The notes: a model not told the origin generated them from the letters alone. A stretch of DNA of 64,000 bases from Mycobacterium paraffinicum (GCF_001907675.1 NZ_MPNT01000002.1:62001-126000); one strand, 5' to 3'. Counted from the stretch's first letter, positions 7,685 to 16,943 are shown. Numbers and translations are program-made.

Positions 7685-9169
7685 ATGAACCTTGACGAGT
7701 ACATGTCCCTGGACGCGACCGCATTGGCCGAACTGGTAGCGGCCAAGCAGGTCACGCCGCCCGAACTTCTGGCGTTGGCGCGGCAACGAGCGGACGAGGT
7801 CAATCCGCGGTTGAACGCGATCGTCCGCCGACTCGGCGATGTCGCGGACAGGCGGGCCGCCGATCCCGACCTGAGCGGGCCGTTCGCCGGCGTGCCCTTC
7901 GTGATCAAAGACCTCGCGCAGGAGTACCGCGGTTTTCCGACCTCGAGCGGTTCCCGGTCGCTCGCCAGCGACGTGGCCGATCGGCACGCGCTGGTCACTC
8001 AGCGGTTCCTGGACGCGGGACTGGTGATTTTCGCGATGACCAACACCCCCGAGTTCGGGGCCAAGGGCGTGACGGAATCCGATTATTGGGGCCCGGCGCG
8101 TAACCCGTGGAACACCGCGCACACTCCCGGCGGCTCATCGGGCGGGTCCGGGGCCGCGGTCGCGGCGGGGATCGTTCCGGCCGCGGGGGCCAACGACGGA
8201 GGCGGGTCGATCCGCATCCCCGCCGGCTGCAACGGGCTCGTCGGCCTCAAGCTGAGCCGGGGGCTGTCCCCCTATGGCCCGCAGACCGGGGAGCCGATGT
8301 TCGGAATGGTGACCCAGGGCGTCGTTTCACGGACCGTGCGGGACAGCGCCGCGCTGTGCGACTCGATCGTGGGCCGCGATCCGCATGCCGCCTACGAAGT
8401 CGCCCTTCCGCGAGGCACTTTCGCCGACCACATCAAACGTCCCCCGGGCGCGCTGCGGATCGGGTACTCATGGTCCTCGGCGATCAACCCGCGACCCGAC
8501 CGAGAATCCGTTGCGGCGGTGGAAAGGGCGGCGAGTCTGCTGAGCGATCTGGGGCATCGGGTCGAGGAGGTGGCGCCCCCGTACGACGACGCCGCCCTCG
8601 CCCGTGACTTCCTCACCATCTGGTTCGCGCAGCTCTATCACCACGTCGAGGACGCCCGGCAACGCACCGGCGCCCGTGATCGCGATTTTGAGGCCGATAC
8701 CTTGGCAGTGAGCGAACTCGCAAGAGCCACCGGTGTTTTGGCGCCGATCTTCGCGCTGGAAAATCGGAACGACCACATCCGGTCCCTGGCGACGTTCCAC
8801 GAGAGCTTCGACTGCTTGCTGACCCCGACCTTGGCTACGCCGCCGCTGAGCATCGGGGCTACCGCGACGCCGCGGCTTCTGCAACGGGCGGCCCGCGTGG
8901 CCAGCACGCTGCGCGCGGGAAAGGTCATGGCGCGCAGCGGAATTCTTGATCAACTGATCGAGGAGAGCCTGGGTTGGGTGCCCTACACGCAGCTCGCCAA
9001 CATCACCGGGCGCCCCGCGATCAGCGTTCCGCTGCATTGGACGCACGCCGGGCTACCCCTCGGTGTGCAGTTGGTGGGGCGGCTCGGCGCGGACGGTGAC
9101 CTTCTCCAGTTGGCAGCCCAGCTCGAAGAGGCGAGGCCGTGGGCTCACCGGCATCCGGCTCCCGCCTGA
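7685..9169 (+). CDS. Amidase signature family enzyme
   Basis: The product is 494 residues, typical for the amidase-signature family. The Ser-cisSer-Lys triad is complete: Lys75 in V-I-K-D, the G-G-S-S-G-G-S-G-A motif at about 149-157 with the cis-Ser, and nucleophile Ser175 in [10 protein letters not shown]. It hydrolyses an amide bond in the cytoplasm. Mycobacteria have several such proteins (AmiA2, AmiB2, AmiC, AmiD), and I cannot decide which one this matches. A GGAGG site at about 7672-7676 precedes the ATG. Confidence 0.9.
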   Translation: MNLDEYMSLDATALAELVAAKQVTPPELLALARQRADEVNPRLNAIVRRLGDVADRRAADPDLSGPFAGVPFVIKDLAQEYRGFPTSSGSRSLASDVADRHALVTQRFLDAGLVIFAMTNTPEFGAKGVTESDYWGPARNPWNTAHTPGGSSGGSGAAVAAGIVPAAGANDGGGSIRIPAGCNGLVGLKLSRGLSPYGPQTGEPMFGMVTQGVVSRTVRDSAALCDSIVGRDPHAAYEVALPRGTFADHIKRPPGALRIGYSWSSAINPRPDRESVAAVERAASLLSDLGHRVEEVAPPYDDAALARDFLTIWFAQLYHHVEDARQRTGARDRDFEADTLAVSELARATGVLAPIFALENRNDHIRSLATFHESFDCLLTPTLATPPLSIGATATPRLLQRAARVASTLRAGKVMARSGILDQLIEESLGWVPYTQLANITGRPAISVPLHWTHAGLPLGVQLVGRLGADGDLLQLAAQLEEARPWAHRHPAPA

Positions 9170-9349
9170 CTAGCCCGACGTGTCGGCGCCGTCTCCCGGC
9201 GCGCGGTCGCCCCGCCAAAGCCTGGCGAACCGCTTGGCCACGTCGCCAAGCAGGTTGCCCGACCGTTGGGAAGCCTTGATCCTGCCGAGAGCCTGTTTCC
9301 CTTCCTCGGCGTAGTCGTTGACGGTTTCGTCGCCTTCCTCAGCGCGCAT
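9170..9349 (-). CDS. Small hydrophilic protein (59 aa)
   Basis: A short frame runs from the ATG at 9347-9349 to the TAG at 9170, converging on the amidase stop. The start has an excellent GGAGG site 7-8 bases upstream. The peptide is charged and helical (M-R-A-E-E-G-D-E-T-V-N-D-Y-A-E-E-G), with Lys/Arg-rich middle and no membrane segment. It lies 18 bp downstream of another small minus-strand gene and is probably cotranscribed with it. I do not recognise a family; the strong ribosome-binding site is the main support. Confidence 0.6.
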   Translation of the reverse strand: MRAEEGDETVNDYAEEGKQALGRIKASQRSGNLLGDVAKRFARLWRGDRAPGDGADTSG

Positions 9350-9367
9350 CCTTGCCTCCAGTCCTCA

Positions 9368-9529
9368 TCAAGCTTTGTGTCTCCGCCCTTGGCGCTCGGG
9401 CGGCTCCGACGGCGTCAAACGTTCCGGCGACTCGGCCGGTTTGAGCCGTTCAGGTGTTTCGGTCGGTGTGAACCGCTCGGGCGTCTCACTGGGAGTGCCA
9501 CGCTCCGGCGGCTCGCTGGTGTCCAACAT
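9368..9529 (-). CDS. Short protein made of 9-residue repeats
   Basis: The ATG at 9527-9529 has a GGAGGG site directly upstream (spacing about 4 bases), better than the ATG at 9550. The 53-residue product consists mainly of four 9-residue units of the form E-R-x-[TK]-P-x-E-x-P (residues 9-44), followed by a basic tail (R-Q-G-R-R-H-K). It should be unstructured. Upstream of and codirectional with the 59-aa gene. Function unknown. Confidence 0.5.
   Translation of the reverse strand: MLDTSEPPERGTPSETPERFTPTETPERLKPAESPERLTPSEPPERQGRRHKA
9398..9505 (-). repeat. 27-bp tandem repeat, four units
   Basis: Four diverged in-frame copies of a 27-bp unit encode E-R-x-[TK]-P-x-E-x-P. The copies differ at several positions, so the array is not recent, but the reading frame is kept in each unit. 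Confidence 0.65.
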
Positions 9530-9597
9530 CGAGCCCTCCGATCGGCTCATGAAGGCCTACCCGCCGACCCGGGGGGTCAAAACGCGTACGGCCCTTC

Positions 9598-10746
9598 TCA
9601 GGACACCGGCTCCTTGCTGGCTTTGACCGGCACGGTGCTCGGCGGCAGTTTCAGCAAGTTGCCGCGCAAACTCCCTCGCGCGGTGCGCGCAGCCACCAAC
9701 AGCCAGGTGAACAGCAGCCCGGCGTACGCGATGGCCCCGGCCACCCGGAAGGCGGGCAGATGGGTGTGGCCGGCGAGCTGGGCTGTGCCCGTGACGAACG
9801 TTCCGACCGGGAAAGTCAGACTCCACCACGTCAGGGCGAACGGCATCCCGCGCCGCAGTGTGCGCACGGTCAGTGCGGTGGCCAGCGCGATCCACAACAC
9901 CGCGAACCCCCACACCGGAACTCCGTAGAGGATCGCGAAAGCGTTCAGGTCCTCGGCCAGCTCCCGGTCCACGGCCAGGCCGGCGTTGGCCCCCAAAAGA
10001 CCTGCGGCCGTGATGGATTGCCCGAGCGGGCCTAACACGATCCACAGTGTGGGGACGCGCGCGGAGCCCGACGTGCCATATAACGTCAGGCGCGCCCAGA
10101 TCATCGCGATGATGTTCAGGGAAGCCAGCAACGACAGCCCGAACATCGCGTAGCAGCCGAACAGCATGGTCTCGCGCCCGGTGCCCGCCGCCATATGTGG
10201 GAGCAGCAGCGCGCCCATGGCCGCGGTCACCATGGGCGGAACCACCGGCATCAGCCAGCCCCCGAACGCCGCGTCGGGCTCGACGTTGTGCTGGGTGAAC
10301 ATCAGGTACGGAATGCTGACCGCGGTGAACAACCCACCCAGCGTGCCCCCCGTCCAGAGCACCCAATCCAGGTCGACAGCGACGCGCTCACCGATCAGGT
10401 CCCTTCCGACCAGCACCGCTCCCCCTCCGACTGTCATCAGGGCCATGGGCGCGGCGCCGTAGAAGTGCGCCATCTGCGGGTTGCGCGCGTGGGTGCGCGC
10501 CACGGTGGGGTGACGCAGCCAGTGGCCACCCACCAGGACGATCAGCGCCACGAGCAGGACGGCCGCGATCACCCAGACCACTTGGGCGAATGCGCGCAAC
10601 CCGACCACGTGGATCGGCAGGGTGGCACCGGCGATGGCCACGATGCCGGTACCCATCACCGAGGCGAACCAGTTGGGTCCGATGTTGCCCAGTACCTCGA
10701 CCCGGGTCTGCGGCGCCGGCGCGCCATCCGGGTTTGCAGTGGCCAT
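9598..10746 (-). CDS. SLAC1/TehA/Mae family transporter
   Basis: The product is 382 residues with about ten hydrophobic helices. Near the N-terminus it has the family opening N-W-F-A-S-V-M-G-T-G-I-V at about residues 25-36, the TehA/SLAC1/malic-acid-transporter motif. Members are inner-membrane anion channels or C4-dicarboxylate, tellurite or sulfite exporters; the substrate cannot be told from sequence. It is cytoplasmic-membrane located with a Lys-containing C-tail. The ATG at 10744-10746 is the first of the frame. Confidence 0.85.
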   Translation of the reverse strand: MATANPDGAPAPQTRVEVLGNIGPNWFASVMGTGIVAIAGATLPIHVVGLRAFAQVVWVIAAVLLVALIVLVGGHWLRHPTVARTHARNPQMAHFYGAAPMALMTVGGGAVLVGRDLIGERVAVDLDWVLWTGGTLGGLFTAVSIPYLMFTQHNVEPDAAFGGWLMPVVPPMVTAAMGALLLPHMAAGTGRETMLFGCYAMFGLSLLASLNIIAMIWARLTLYGTSGSARVPTLWIVLGPLGQSITAAGLLGANAGLAVDRELAEDLNAFAILYGVPVWGFAVLWIALATALTVRTLRRGMPFALTWWSLTFPVGTFVTGTAQLAGHTHLPAFRVAGAIAYAGLLFTWLLVAARTARGSLRGNLLKLPPSTVPVKASKEPVS

Positions 10747-10809
10747 AGCTGAGAAACCCTACTGCGCCTGGCCGGCCCGGGCAGGCATGCCGCTTACACT
10801 CCAACGGTG

Positions 10810-11082
10810 ATGCATCCGGCACCCGCAGCGAAGCAAGGCCTCAACAGGGCCGCGGTGAGGGTCGGGATAGCCGCCCTGGTGGTGCTCGCCGTTCTGGCCG
10901 CACCCATCAAACAACGATGCGGGGCGCCGGGCCTCTCGTGCGCGACGGCGGTGGACCCCCAAGGCAACATTCACTACTACTACGAGGTGGAGCCGCTGGG
11001 CGTGTACCTCGCCGAGGTCATGGCCGGCACCAACATCACCATCTTCTACGAATCCGGCGACGACCTCGTCAAAGCCCGCTAG
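10810..11082 (+). CDS. Small single-pass membrane or exported protein
   Basis: The product is 90 residues. A basic N-terminus precedes one hydrophobic segment at about residues 18-34, then a short domain with two cysteines (R-C-G-A and S-C-A-T), several tyrosines (H-Y-Y-Y-E-V) and a beta-like C-terminus. A GTG immediately before the ATG (10807) is an alternative start. It is divergent from the SLAC1-type transporter. Unknown function; the Cys pair suggests a disulfide outside the membrane. Confidence 0.6.
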   Translation: MHPAPAAKQGLNRAAVRVGIAALVVLAVLAAPIKQRCGAPGLSCATAVDPQGNIHYYYEVEPLGVYLAEVMAGTNITIFYESGDDLVKAR

Positions 11083-11360
11083 CCGTCGTACCGGCTCGGT
11101 AACGACTTCGGGTCGGTCTCGTCGGCGCTGTGACCTAGTCGAGACCACGGCGCGACGCTCCAGCCAAAAGATGCTGGTCAGACGCGGATTCGGGCGAAAA
11201 ATTCTCGCCCGGAGCGCCGGCCGGGGCCGGGTTTGAGGGCGTTCTCGATTGGGGCCTTCACAGCAAGCTAACGCATACTTGACACCATGCTCGAAGCGAC
11301 ATCGCCGCAAACCGCCGGTGCGGTGCCTGGCGATGCGCTGGGTGTGGGCAGAGGTTTGTG

Positions 11361-12917
11361 ATGGCCCGCTCGGGCGGTGCCCATCACCGCCACCGAGCCG
11401 TCCGTCAGCCCTCCCGTTTCCGCAAAGGGCTGACGCGCACCCTGGGCGCGCTGATCTCGGTGGCCGCGATCGGGCTGACCGGGGCGGGTTACTACGTCGC
11501 CCACGGCGCGCTGGGCGGCATCACCGTTTCGAACGCCCTGCAGCCGGACGACCCGCGGTCCACCGGCGACGACATGAACATCCTGTTGATCGGGCTGGAC
11601 TCCCGTAAGGACCAGGACGGCAACGACCTGCCCTGGTCGATCTTGAAGCATCTACACGCCGGCGATTCCGACGACGGCGGCTACAACACCAACACACTGA
11701 TCCTCGTGCACGTCAGCGCCGACAACAAAGTCGTCGCGTTCTCGATCCCCCGCGACGACTGGGTGGCGTTCAACGGGGTGCCCGGATACAACCACATCAA
11801 GATCAAGGAGGCGTACGGCCTCACCAAGCAGTACGTCGCGAACAAGCTCGCCAATCAGGGCACCAGCAGCCAGAAGGAACTCGAGACCAAGGGCCGTGAA
11901 GCCGGGCGGGCCGCGACGCTACGCGCAGTGCGCAGCCTGACCGGCGTTCCCATCGACTACTTCGCCGAGGTCAACCTGGCCGGGTTCTACGACCTGGCCC
12001 AGACGCTCGGCGGGGTGGAGGTCTGCCTCAACCATCCCGTCTACGACTCCTACTCCGGCGCCGACTTCCCGGCCGGGCGGCAGACGCTGGATGCCTCCGA
12101 GGCCCTGTCCTTCGTGCGGCAACGACACGGCCTGGAAAACGGGGACCTGGACCGCACTCATCGCCAGCAGGCGTTCATCTCGTCGGTGATGCAGGAGCTG
12201 CAGGCCGCGGGCACCTTCACCGATCTGGACAAGCTCAAGAGCCTGATGGCGGTGGCGCGCAAGGATGTGGTGCTGTCGGCCGGTTGGGACGAGGAGATGA
12301 TCCAGCGGCTGGGCTCGCTTGCCTCCAGCGGCCAGGTTGAGTTCCGGACGCTGCCGGTGGTGCGGTACGACAACATCGACGGCCAGGACGTCAACATCGT
12401 CGACCCGGCCGCGATCAAGGCCGAGGTGGCGACGGCCATCGGCGCCTCGCCTCCCACCTCCGCGCCCGCCACCACGGCCGCCAAGCCGAGCCCGTCGACC
12501 GTCGTCGATGTGGTCAACGCCGGCAGCATGAGCGGGCTCGCGACCGAGGTGTCCCACGCGTTGCAGAACCACGGCTACACCACCGGTCAGACTCGCGACC
12601 GCAACTCGGGCGAACCGACCGCGAGCACGGTCGCCTACGGCGCGGGCGCGGAGACCGACGCGCGCAACGTGGCCAAGCTGCTCGGCCTCGACGCGCCAAG
12701 CCAGCCCGATCCCAACCTGCAGCCCGGACACATCCGGGTGACCGTCGACACCAACTTCTCGGTGTCGACGGTGGACGATGGCACGACCGACGAAACGTCC
12801 AGCACCACAACGTCCAGCAAGGCCAAGCCGTACTACTACAACGGCACCACCACGACCTACCCGACGCCCGATCAGGGGAAGCCGATCGACGGCGGCGGCG
12901 TGCCGTGCGTTAACTAG
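11361..12917 (+). CDS. cpsA: LytR-CpsA-Psr family protein CpsA
   Basis: The product is 518 residues. A basic cytoplasmic tail and one transmembrane helix (about 27-48) precede the LCP catalytic domain (about 75-270), with the family features L-L-I-G-L-D-S-R, N-T-N-T-L-I-L, S-I-P-R-D and V-R-Q-R-H. A LytR_C domain follows at about 370-450 (V-D-V-V-N-A-G-S-M-S-G-L), then a Thr/Ser-rich tail. LCP enzymes attach arabinogalactan to peptidoglycan from a lipid carrier; the M. tuberculosis CpsA (Rv3484) is also tied to escape from host LC3-associated phagocytosis. The assignment to Rv3484 rests on the neighbouring SDR and on otsA downstream. A GAGG site at 11351 favours this start. Confidence 0.9.
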   Translation: MARSGGAHHRHRAVRQPSRFRKGLTRTLGALISVAAIGLTGAGYYVAHGALGGITVSNALQPDDPRSTGDDMNILLIGLDSRKDQDGNDLPWSILKHLHAGDSDDGGYNTNTLILVHVSADNKVVAFSIPRDDWVAFNGVPGYNHIKIKEAYGLTKQYVANKLANQGTSSQKELETKGREAGRAATLRAVRSLTGVPIDYFAEVNLAGFYDLAQTLGGVEVCLNHPVYDSYSGADFPAGRQTLDASEALSFVRQRHGLENGDLDRTHRQQAFISSVMQELQAAGTFTDLDKLKSLMAVARKDVVLSAGWDEEMIQRLGSLASSGQVEFRTLPVVRYDNIDGQDVNIVDPAAIKAEVATAIGASPPTSAPATTAAKPSPSTVVDVVNAGSMSGLATEVSHALQNHGYTTGQTRDRNSGEPTASTVAYGAGAETDARNVAKLLGLDAPSQPDPNLQPGHIRVTVDTNFSVSTVDDGTTDETSSTTTSSKAKPYYYNGTTTTYPTPDQGKPIDGGGVPCVN

Positions 12918-12954
12918 ACGGTCTGCGAGCTGGGGGACAGGTCGCCGCCATCAC

Positions 12955-13746
12955 TCAAGCGTGGGTTCCACCGTCGATGCGGATCTCGGTTCCGGTGATG
13001 AACGCGCCGTCCTCGGACACCAGCATGGCGATAACCCCGGCGACCACGCCCGGATCGGCCATCCCGGTGCCGCTGGACTCGACGGTGGTCGGCAGGATCG
13101 GCATCAGCCTAGAAAAGAGCGCCCAGTCAGCATCTTTCGGGATGTACCCGCCGGTCGCGTCGGTGATCCCGGACTTGATGCTGCCCGGTGCCACGCACAC
13201 CGCGCGCAACCCGTCGCGGGCGTATTCGAGCGCCAGTGAATGGGTGAAGGCCTGAATTCCGCCCTTACTCGCCGCGTATGCCGCCATGTAGGGGTGGGCG
13301 AACGAGGCCGAGGTTGAACTGAAGTTGACGATCGCGCTGCGCGAGTTCCCCAGCAGCGACGGAAGCGCTTCCCGGACAACGAGAAACGTGCCCGTCAGGT
13401 TCACACCGATGATCTGGTTCCAAAGATCCAGGGTGGTCTCATGGGTGTGCGCCGCGCGCAGGATGCCGGCGGCGTTGACCAACGAATCCAGGCCGCCGAG
13501 CGTCTCGACGGCCAGGCACACCCCGTCGATCACCGAGTCCTCGTTGCCCACGTCCATCGGCAGGGTGGTGAGGCGGCCGGCGGTGGCGGCCGCGTCCGCC
13601 CGGGACCTGGTCGCGTCCAGGCCGGCCTCCGCGACGTCGGAGGCCACCACGGTGGCGCCCTCGTCGAGCAACCGCAACGCGGTCGCCTGCCCGATGCCCG
13701 ACCCGGCGCCGGTCACCAGGACCCGTTTGCCCTCGAGTCGCTTCAT
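12955..13746 (-). CDS. Short-chain dehydrogenase/reductase (Rv3485c-like)
   Basis: The product is 263 residues with a classical SDR layout. The nucleotide-binding T-G-A-G-S-G-I-G is at 12-19, N-A-A-G at about 91-94, catalytic Ser in N-F-S-S-T-S, and Y-A-A-S-K-G at about 158-163 supplies Tyr and Lys. Asp38 in V-A-S-D-V-A suggests NAD rather than NADP. It is convergent with cpsA, as in M. tuberculosis where Rv3485c follows cpsA. The substrate is unknown. Confidence 0.88.
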   Translation of the reverse strand: MKRLEGKRVLVTGAGSGIGQATALRLLDEGATVVASDVAEAGLDATRSRADAAATAGRLTTLPMDVGNEDSVIDGVCLAVETLGGLDSLVNAAGILRAAHTHETTLDLWNQIIGVNLTGTFLVVREALPSLLGNSRSAIVNFSSTSASFAHPYMAAYAASKGGIQAFTHSLALEYARDGLRAVCVAPGSIKSGITDATGGYIPKDADWALFSRLMPILPTTVESSGTGMADPGVVAGVIAMLVSEDGAFITGTEIRIDGGTHA

Positions 13747-13841
13747 TTGCCGCTCCCGTCACTAGGCGTGCCCTCATCGTAAGGAGCGGCCCATACCGCT
13801 CCCCAGAAAGGGCCGTTCCACGGAAAGGGCACAGTGGAGGC

Positions 13842-14738
13842 ATGGACATCGGATTCATCGGCCTGGGCAACATGGGCCACGGCATGGCCACCAACCTCTT
13901 GCAGGCGGGCCACCGCGTCACCGTCTACAACCGCTCCCCGGAAAAGGCCGAGGCACTCGCGCAGCAGGGCGCCACGGCCGCGGGCACCGTCGCCGAGGCG
14001 TGCGACAGCGCCGAGGTCGTGTTCACCATGCTGGCCGACGACCGAGCTGTCGAGAGCGTGGCCTTCGGCGAGGCCGGCATCGTCGCGTCGCTGGCACCGG
14101 GCACCACGCACGTTTCGTCGAGCACCATCAGCGTCGCCCTCTCCGGGCGCCTGGCGGCCGCGCACGCCGACGCCGGCCAGCGGTATGCGGCGGCGCCGGT
14201 GTTCGGCCGGCCCGAAGCGGCTGCGGCCGCAAAGCTTTTCCTGGTCGCGGCGGGCGAGCCGCAGGTGCTGCAGCCGCTGACGCCGTTGTTCGACGCGATC
14301 GGGCAGCGGACCTTCGTGGTGTCCGAGGAGCCGCACACCGCCAACCTGGTGAAGCTGAGCGGCAACTTCTTGATCGCTTCGGTGATCGAGAGCCTCAGCG
14401 AAGCCGTCGCGCTGGTCACCAAGGCCGGGGTGGACAGGCAGCAGTACGTGGACATCCTCACGTCGACGCTGTTCTCCGCGCCTGCGTATCACACCTACGG
14501 CGGGTTGATCGCGCGGCGGCAATTCGAACCGGCCGGTTTCGCCGCCCAGCTGGGCCTCAAGGACATTCGCCTGGCCCTGGCCGCCGGCGAACAGCTGCAA
14601 GTGCCGCTGCCGCTGGCCAGCCTGCTGCGCGACCGCTTCCTCACGTTGGTGGCCACGGGCGGCGGGCACTTGGACTGGTCGGCGCTCGCCACGCTCGCCG
14701 ACCGGGACGCCGGCCTGATGTCAGACGACCCCGCGTAA
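13842..14738 (+). CDS. Beta-hydroxyacid dehydrogenase (3-hydroxyisobutyrate dehydrogenase family)
   Basis: The product is 298 residues. The N-terminal Rossmann fold opens with G-F-I-G-L-G-N-M-G-H-G-M-A (residues 4-16), followed by N-R-S-P-E-K (NADP-type Arg after the second strand). The catalytic-Lys region is N-L-V-K-L-S-G-N-F (about 168-176), after which the helical C-terminal domain follows. Such enzymes oxidise 3-hydroxy acids (hydroxyisobutyrate, tartronate semialdehyde) or reduce imines and glyoxylate. The substrate is not evident. The last 18 bases overlap the convergent SDR gene. Confidence 0.87.
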   Translation: MDIGFIGLGNMGHGMATNLLQAGHRVTVYNRSPEKAEALAQQGATAAGTVAEACDSAEVVFTMLADDRAVESVAFGEAGIVASLAPGTTHVSSSTISVALSGRLAAAHADAGQRYAAAPVFGRPEAAAAAKLFLVAAGEPQVLQPLTPLFDAIGQRTFVVSEEPHTANLVKLSGNFLIASVIESLSEAVALVTKAGVDRQQYVDILTSTLFSAPAYHTYGGLIARRQFEPAGFAAQLGLKDIRLALAAGEQLQVPLPLASLLRDRFLTLVATGGGHLDWSALATLADRDAGLMSDDPA

Positions 14739-15551
14739 CCCGTCGGCCCCGAACGCGGGTTCCAGCATCGCCGAATAGTCCGGTCCGCGGCGCAGCATCA
14801 GCCCGCCGTCCACGTTGATGACCTGCCCGGTGATGTAACAGGCGGCGTCGCTGAGCAGGAACATCGCCAAGTTGGCGACGTCCTCGACCTCGCCGGGACG
14901 GGGCAGCGGCGTGCACAGGCGGTAGTCCTCGCTCACCTCCGGAAGGGCGAACACCGGCGCCACCAGGTCGGTGCGGATCAGGCCAGGCCGAACGCTGTTG
15001 ACCCGCACCCAGGACGGGCCGAGCTCGTCGGCGGCCAACTGCATCATGTGGTCCACCGCCGACTTGCTGACCCCGTAGGCGCCGAACCAGCGGTGCGTAT
15101 TGCTGGCCGCGATCGAGGAGATGCCGACGAACGAACCGCCGCCACCGCGGACCAGCTCGCGCGCGACGTGCTTGAGCACGTACATGGTGCCGTTGACGTT
15201 GAGGTCGACGGTGCGCCGCCAGCCCTCCGAGTCGATCTGGGTGATCGGCCCGATCGTCTCCGAGCCCCCCGCGCAATGCACCGCCCCGTGCAGTTGACCG
15301 TGCCAGGCCGTCGCGGCGTCCACCGCGCGGGCCGCCTCCTCCTCGTTGGTGACGTCGGTGGGTTCGTAGCGGATCGAACCGCTGCCCCCCAGCGCTTCGA
15401 TCTCGCTCACGGCCCCGGCCAGCCGGTCGGGGTTGCGGCCGACGATCATGACCGAGGCGCCCGACGCGACCAGGCCGGCGGCCACGCCCTTGCCGATCCC
15501 GCTGCCACCGCCGGTGACCAGATACGTCCGGTTTTCGAATGAAAGCTGCAC
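14721..15551 (-). CDS. Short-chain dehydrogenase/reductase
   Basis: The product is 276 residues from a GTG at 15549-15551 that follows GAGAGGGC. It carries T-G-G-G-S-G-I-G at about 12-19, G-R-N-P-D-R after beta-2 (NADP preference), a C-A-G-G motif, S-S-I-A catalytic Ser and Y-G-V-S-K-S (Tyr, Lys). It ends in the usual I-T-G-Q-V-I-N-V-D-G-G. It is downstream of and codirectional with the enoyl-CoA hydratase (about 160 bp gap), suggesting a paired hydratase plus 3-hydroxyacyl-CoA dehydrogenase step in acyl-CoA oxidation. That pathway role is inferred. Confidence 0.85.
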   Translation of the reverse strand: MQLSFENRTYLVTGGGSGIGKGVAAGLVASGASVMIVGRNPDRLAGAVSEIEALGGSGSIRYEPTDVTNEEEAARAVDAATAWHGQLHGAVHCAGGSETIGPITQIDSEGWRRTVDLNVNGTMYVLKHVARELVRGGGGSFVGISSIAASNTHRWFGAYGVSKSAVDHMMQLAADELGPSWVRVNSVRPGLIRTDLVAPVFALPEVSEDYRLCTPLPRPGEVEDVANLAMFLLSDAACYITGQVINVDGGLMLRRGPDYSAMLEPAFGADGLRGVV

Positions 15552-15710
15552 GCGACGCCCTCTCGAACTGGAACAGGTTCTAAATATCGAACCATGCGGA
15601 AAACTCGCCGTGGCGACGGGTGCTCGCCACATGGGCCACCGTGGCGCCCGAGCGATGGACGATCGCCCGCCTCCGCGCGACAACCGGGCGCTCCGGCGGA
15701 ACGACGGACG

Positions 15711-16643
15711 CTACGGCGTGTCGCGGCGGGCGACCTGCGTCGGCTTGGCGTTGCGCCAGTCCTCGACGTCGGGCGGCAGGCCGACCGCGTACCGGTTCTC
15801 GTTGTGGGCCGCCCAGTGCGCATGCCCCAGCTCGTGGATGTGGAACGCGTGTCGCAGCGCCTCGGTGAATCCCATGGCGTCGGAGGCGGCGTTGACCGAG
15901 TCCTTCACCAGCAACGCCGCCATCGTGGGCCGGTCGGCGATGCGCCGGGCGAATTCCAGTGTCTTCTCGGCCAACTCGTCTACGGGGAACACCTTGGAGA
16001 CCATGCCGAGCCGGTAGGCCTCGTCCGCGTCCAGCGAATCGCCGGTCAGCAGCAGCTCTTTGGCCTTGCGGGCACCGAATTCCCAAGGGTGGGCGTAGTA
16101 TTCGACGCCCGGCATGCCCAACCGGACCGCGACCACATCGCTGAACTTGGCGTTGTCGGCGGCCACGATCAGGTCGCACGCCCAGATCAGCATCAGGCCC
16201 GCGGAGATCGCGTTGCCCTGCACCTGAGCGATGGTGATCTTGCGCAAGTCGCGCCAGCGGCAGGTGTTCTGGAAGAAGTAGTGCCACTCCTGCAGGTAGA
16301 TCTTCTCCACGATCGGTTCCCGCGTCCCGCCGTTGATGCGGAAGCTGGGCAACTGGCTACGTTCGGCGATCGCCAACTCGGAGCCCAGGTCGTGGCCCGC
16401 GGAGAAGTTGCGACCACGCGCCGCCAAAATCACCACGCGCACGGTGTCGTCGGCCTCGGCGCGCAGAAACGCCTCATCGAGTTGGATCAGCAGGCCGCGG
16501 TTTTGCGCGTTGTGCGCCTCGGGCCGGTTGAGCCAGATCCGGGCGATGCGGCCCTCGTCGAGGGTTTCGTAGCTCACCAACTCGTCAGCATCGGAGTTGC
16601 CCGTCTGGGAACCGGCTTGCTCTGAGAGTGTCATTTGGCCCAC
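15711..16643 (-). CDS. Enoyl-CoA hydratase/isomerase family protein
   Basis: The product is 310 residues, longer than a typical crotonase because of an extra loop (about 95-125, rich in aromatics: W-H-Y-F-F-Q-N). Crotonase signatures are N-R-P-E-A-H-N-A-Q-N (about 39-48), F-S-A-G-H-D-L-G (oxyanion loop) and V-Q-G-N-A-I-S-A-G. The second oxyanion/catalytic region reads L-G-M-P-G-V-E-Y-Y, so the usual catalytic Glu positions need checking. It resembles the EchA13-like group. It is preceded by a symmetric operator-like sequence at 16670-16693. Confidence 0.82.
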   Translation of the reverse strand: MGQMTLSEQAGSQTGNSDADELVSYETLDEGRIARIWLNRPEAHNAQNRGLLIQLDEAFLRAEADDTVRVVILAARGRNFSAGHDLGSELAIAERSQLPSFRINGGTREPIVEKIYLQEWHYFFQNTCRWRDLRKITIAQVQGNAISAGLMLIWACDLIVAADNAKFSDVVAVRLGMPGVEYYAHPWEFGARKAKELLLTGDSLDADEAYRLGMVSKVFPVDELAEKTLEFARRIADRPTMAALLVKDSVNAASDAMGFTEALRHAFHIHELGHAHWAAHNENRYAVGLPPDVEDWRNAKPTQVARRDTP

Positions 16644-16669
16644 CTCACTCGTTGTCAGGTTCGACGTCG

Positions 16670-16693
16670 TTACACATTACGGCCAGTGTGTAA
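16670..16693. promoter_or_regulatory. Palindrome upstream of the enoyl-CoA hydratase gene
   Basis: A perfect 7-bp inverted repeat, TTACACA-N10-TGTGTAA, lies 27-50 bases upstream of the hydratase start codon. This is the spacing and symmetry of a TetR- or GntR-type operator in a promoter. No regulator gene lies next to it. The regulator is unknown. Confidence 0.5.
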
Positions 16694-16778
16694 GCGCGCC
16701 CCGGCTGGGTGGGACCTGGGAATCCCAACATCAAGTCCTCGCCCACCTGCTCATCCTCCCATCACCTACAGTTAAGTC

Positions 16779-16943
16779 ATGGCTACGAAATCTGACCCTG
16801 GCGAGATCGGCGACGTCGAACCGGTCGCCGACAGCACCGCCAGCCAGGCCAGGCGAGTCGTCGCGGCGTACGCGAACGACGCCGACGAGTGCCGCGTCTT
16901 CCTGTCCATGCTCGGCATTGGGCCCGCAAAACTCGACGCGTAG
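16779..16943 (+). CDS. Small conserved protein upstream of otsA (Rv3489-like, 54 aa)
   Basis: The ATG at 16779 opens a 54-residue acidic then helical peptide (M-A-T-K-S-D-P-G at the start, R-V-F-L-S-M-L-G-I in the C-terminal part). Its TAG is followed immediately by the otsA ATG (TAGATG, zero spacing), so the two genes should be translationally coupled. M. tuberculosis has an annotated small protein, Rv3489, in the same position, which supports it being real. No membrane segment; function unknown. Confidence 0.75.
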   Translation: MATKSDPGEIGDVEPVADSTASQARRVVAAYANDADECRVFLSMLGIGPAKLDA

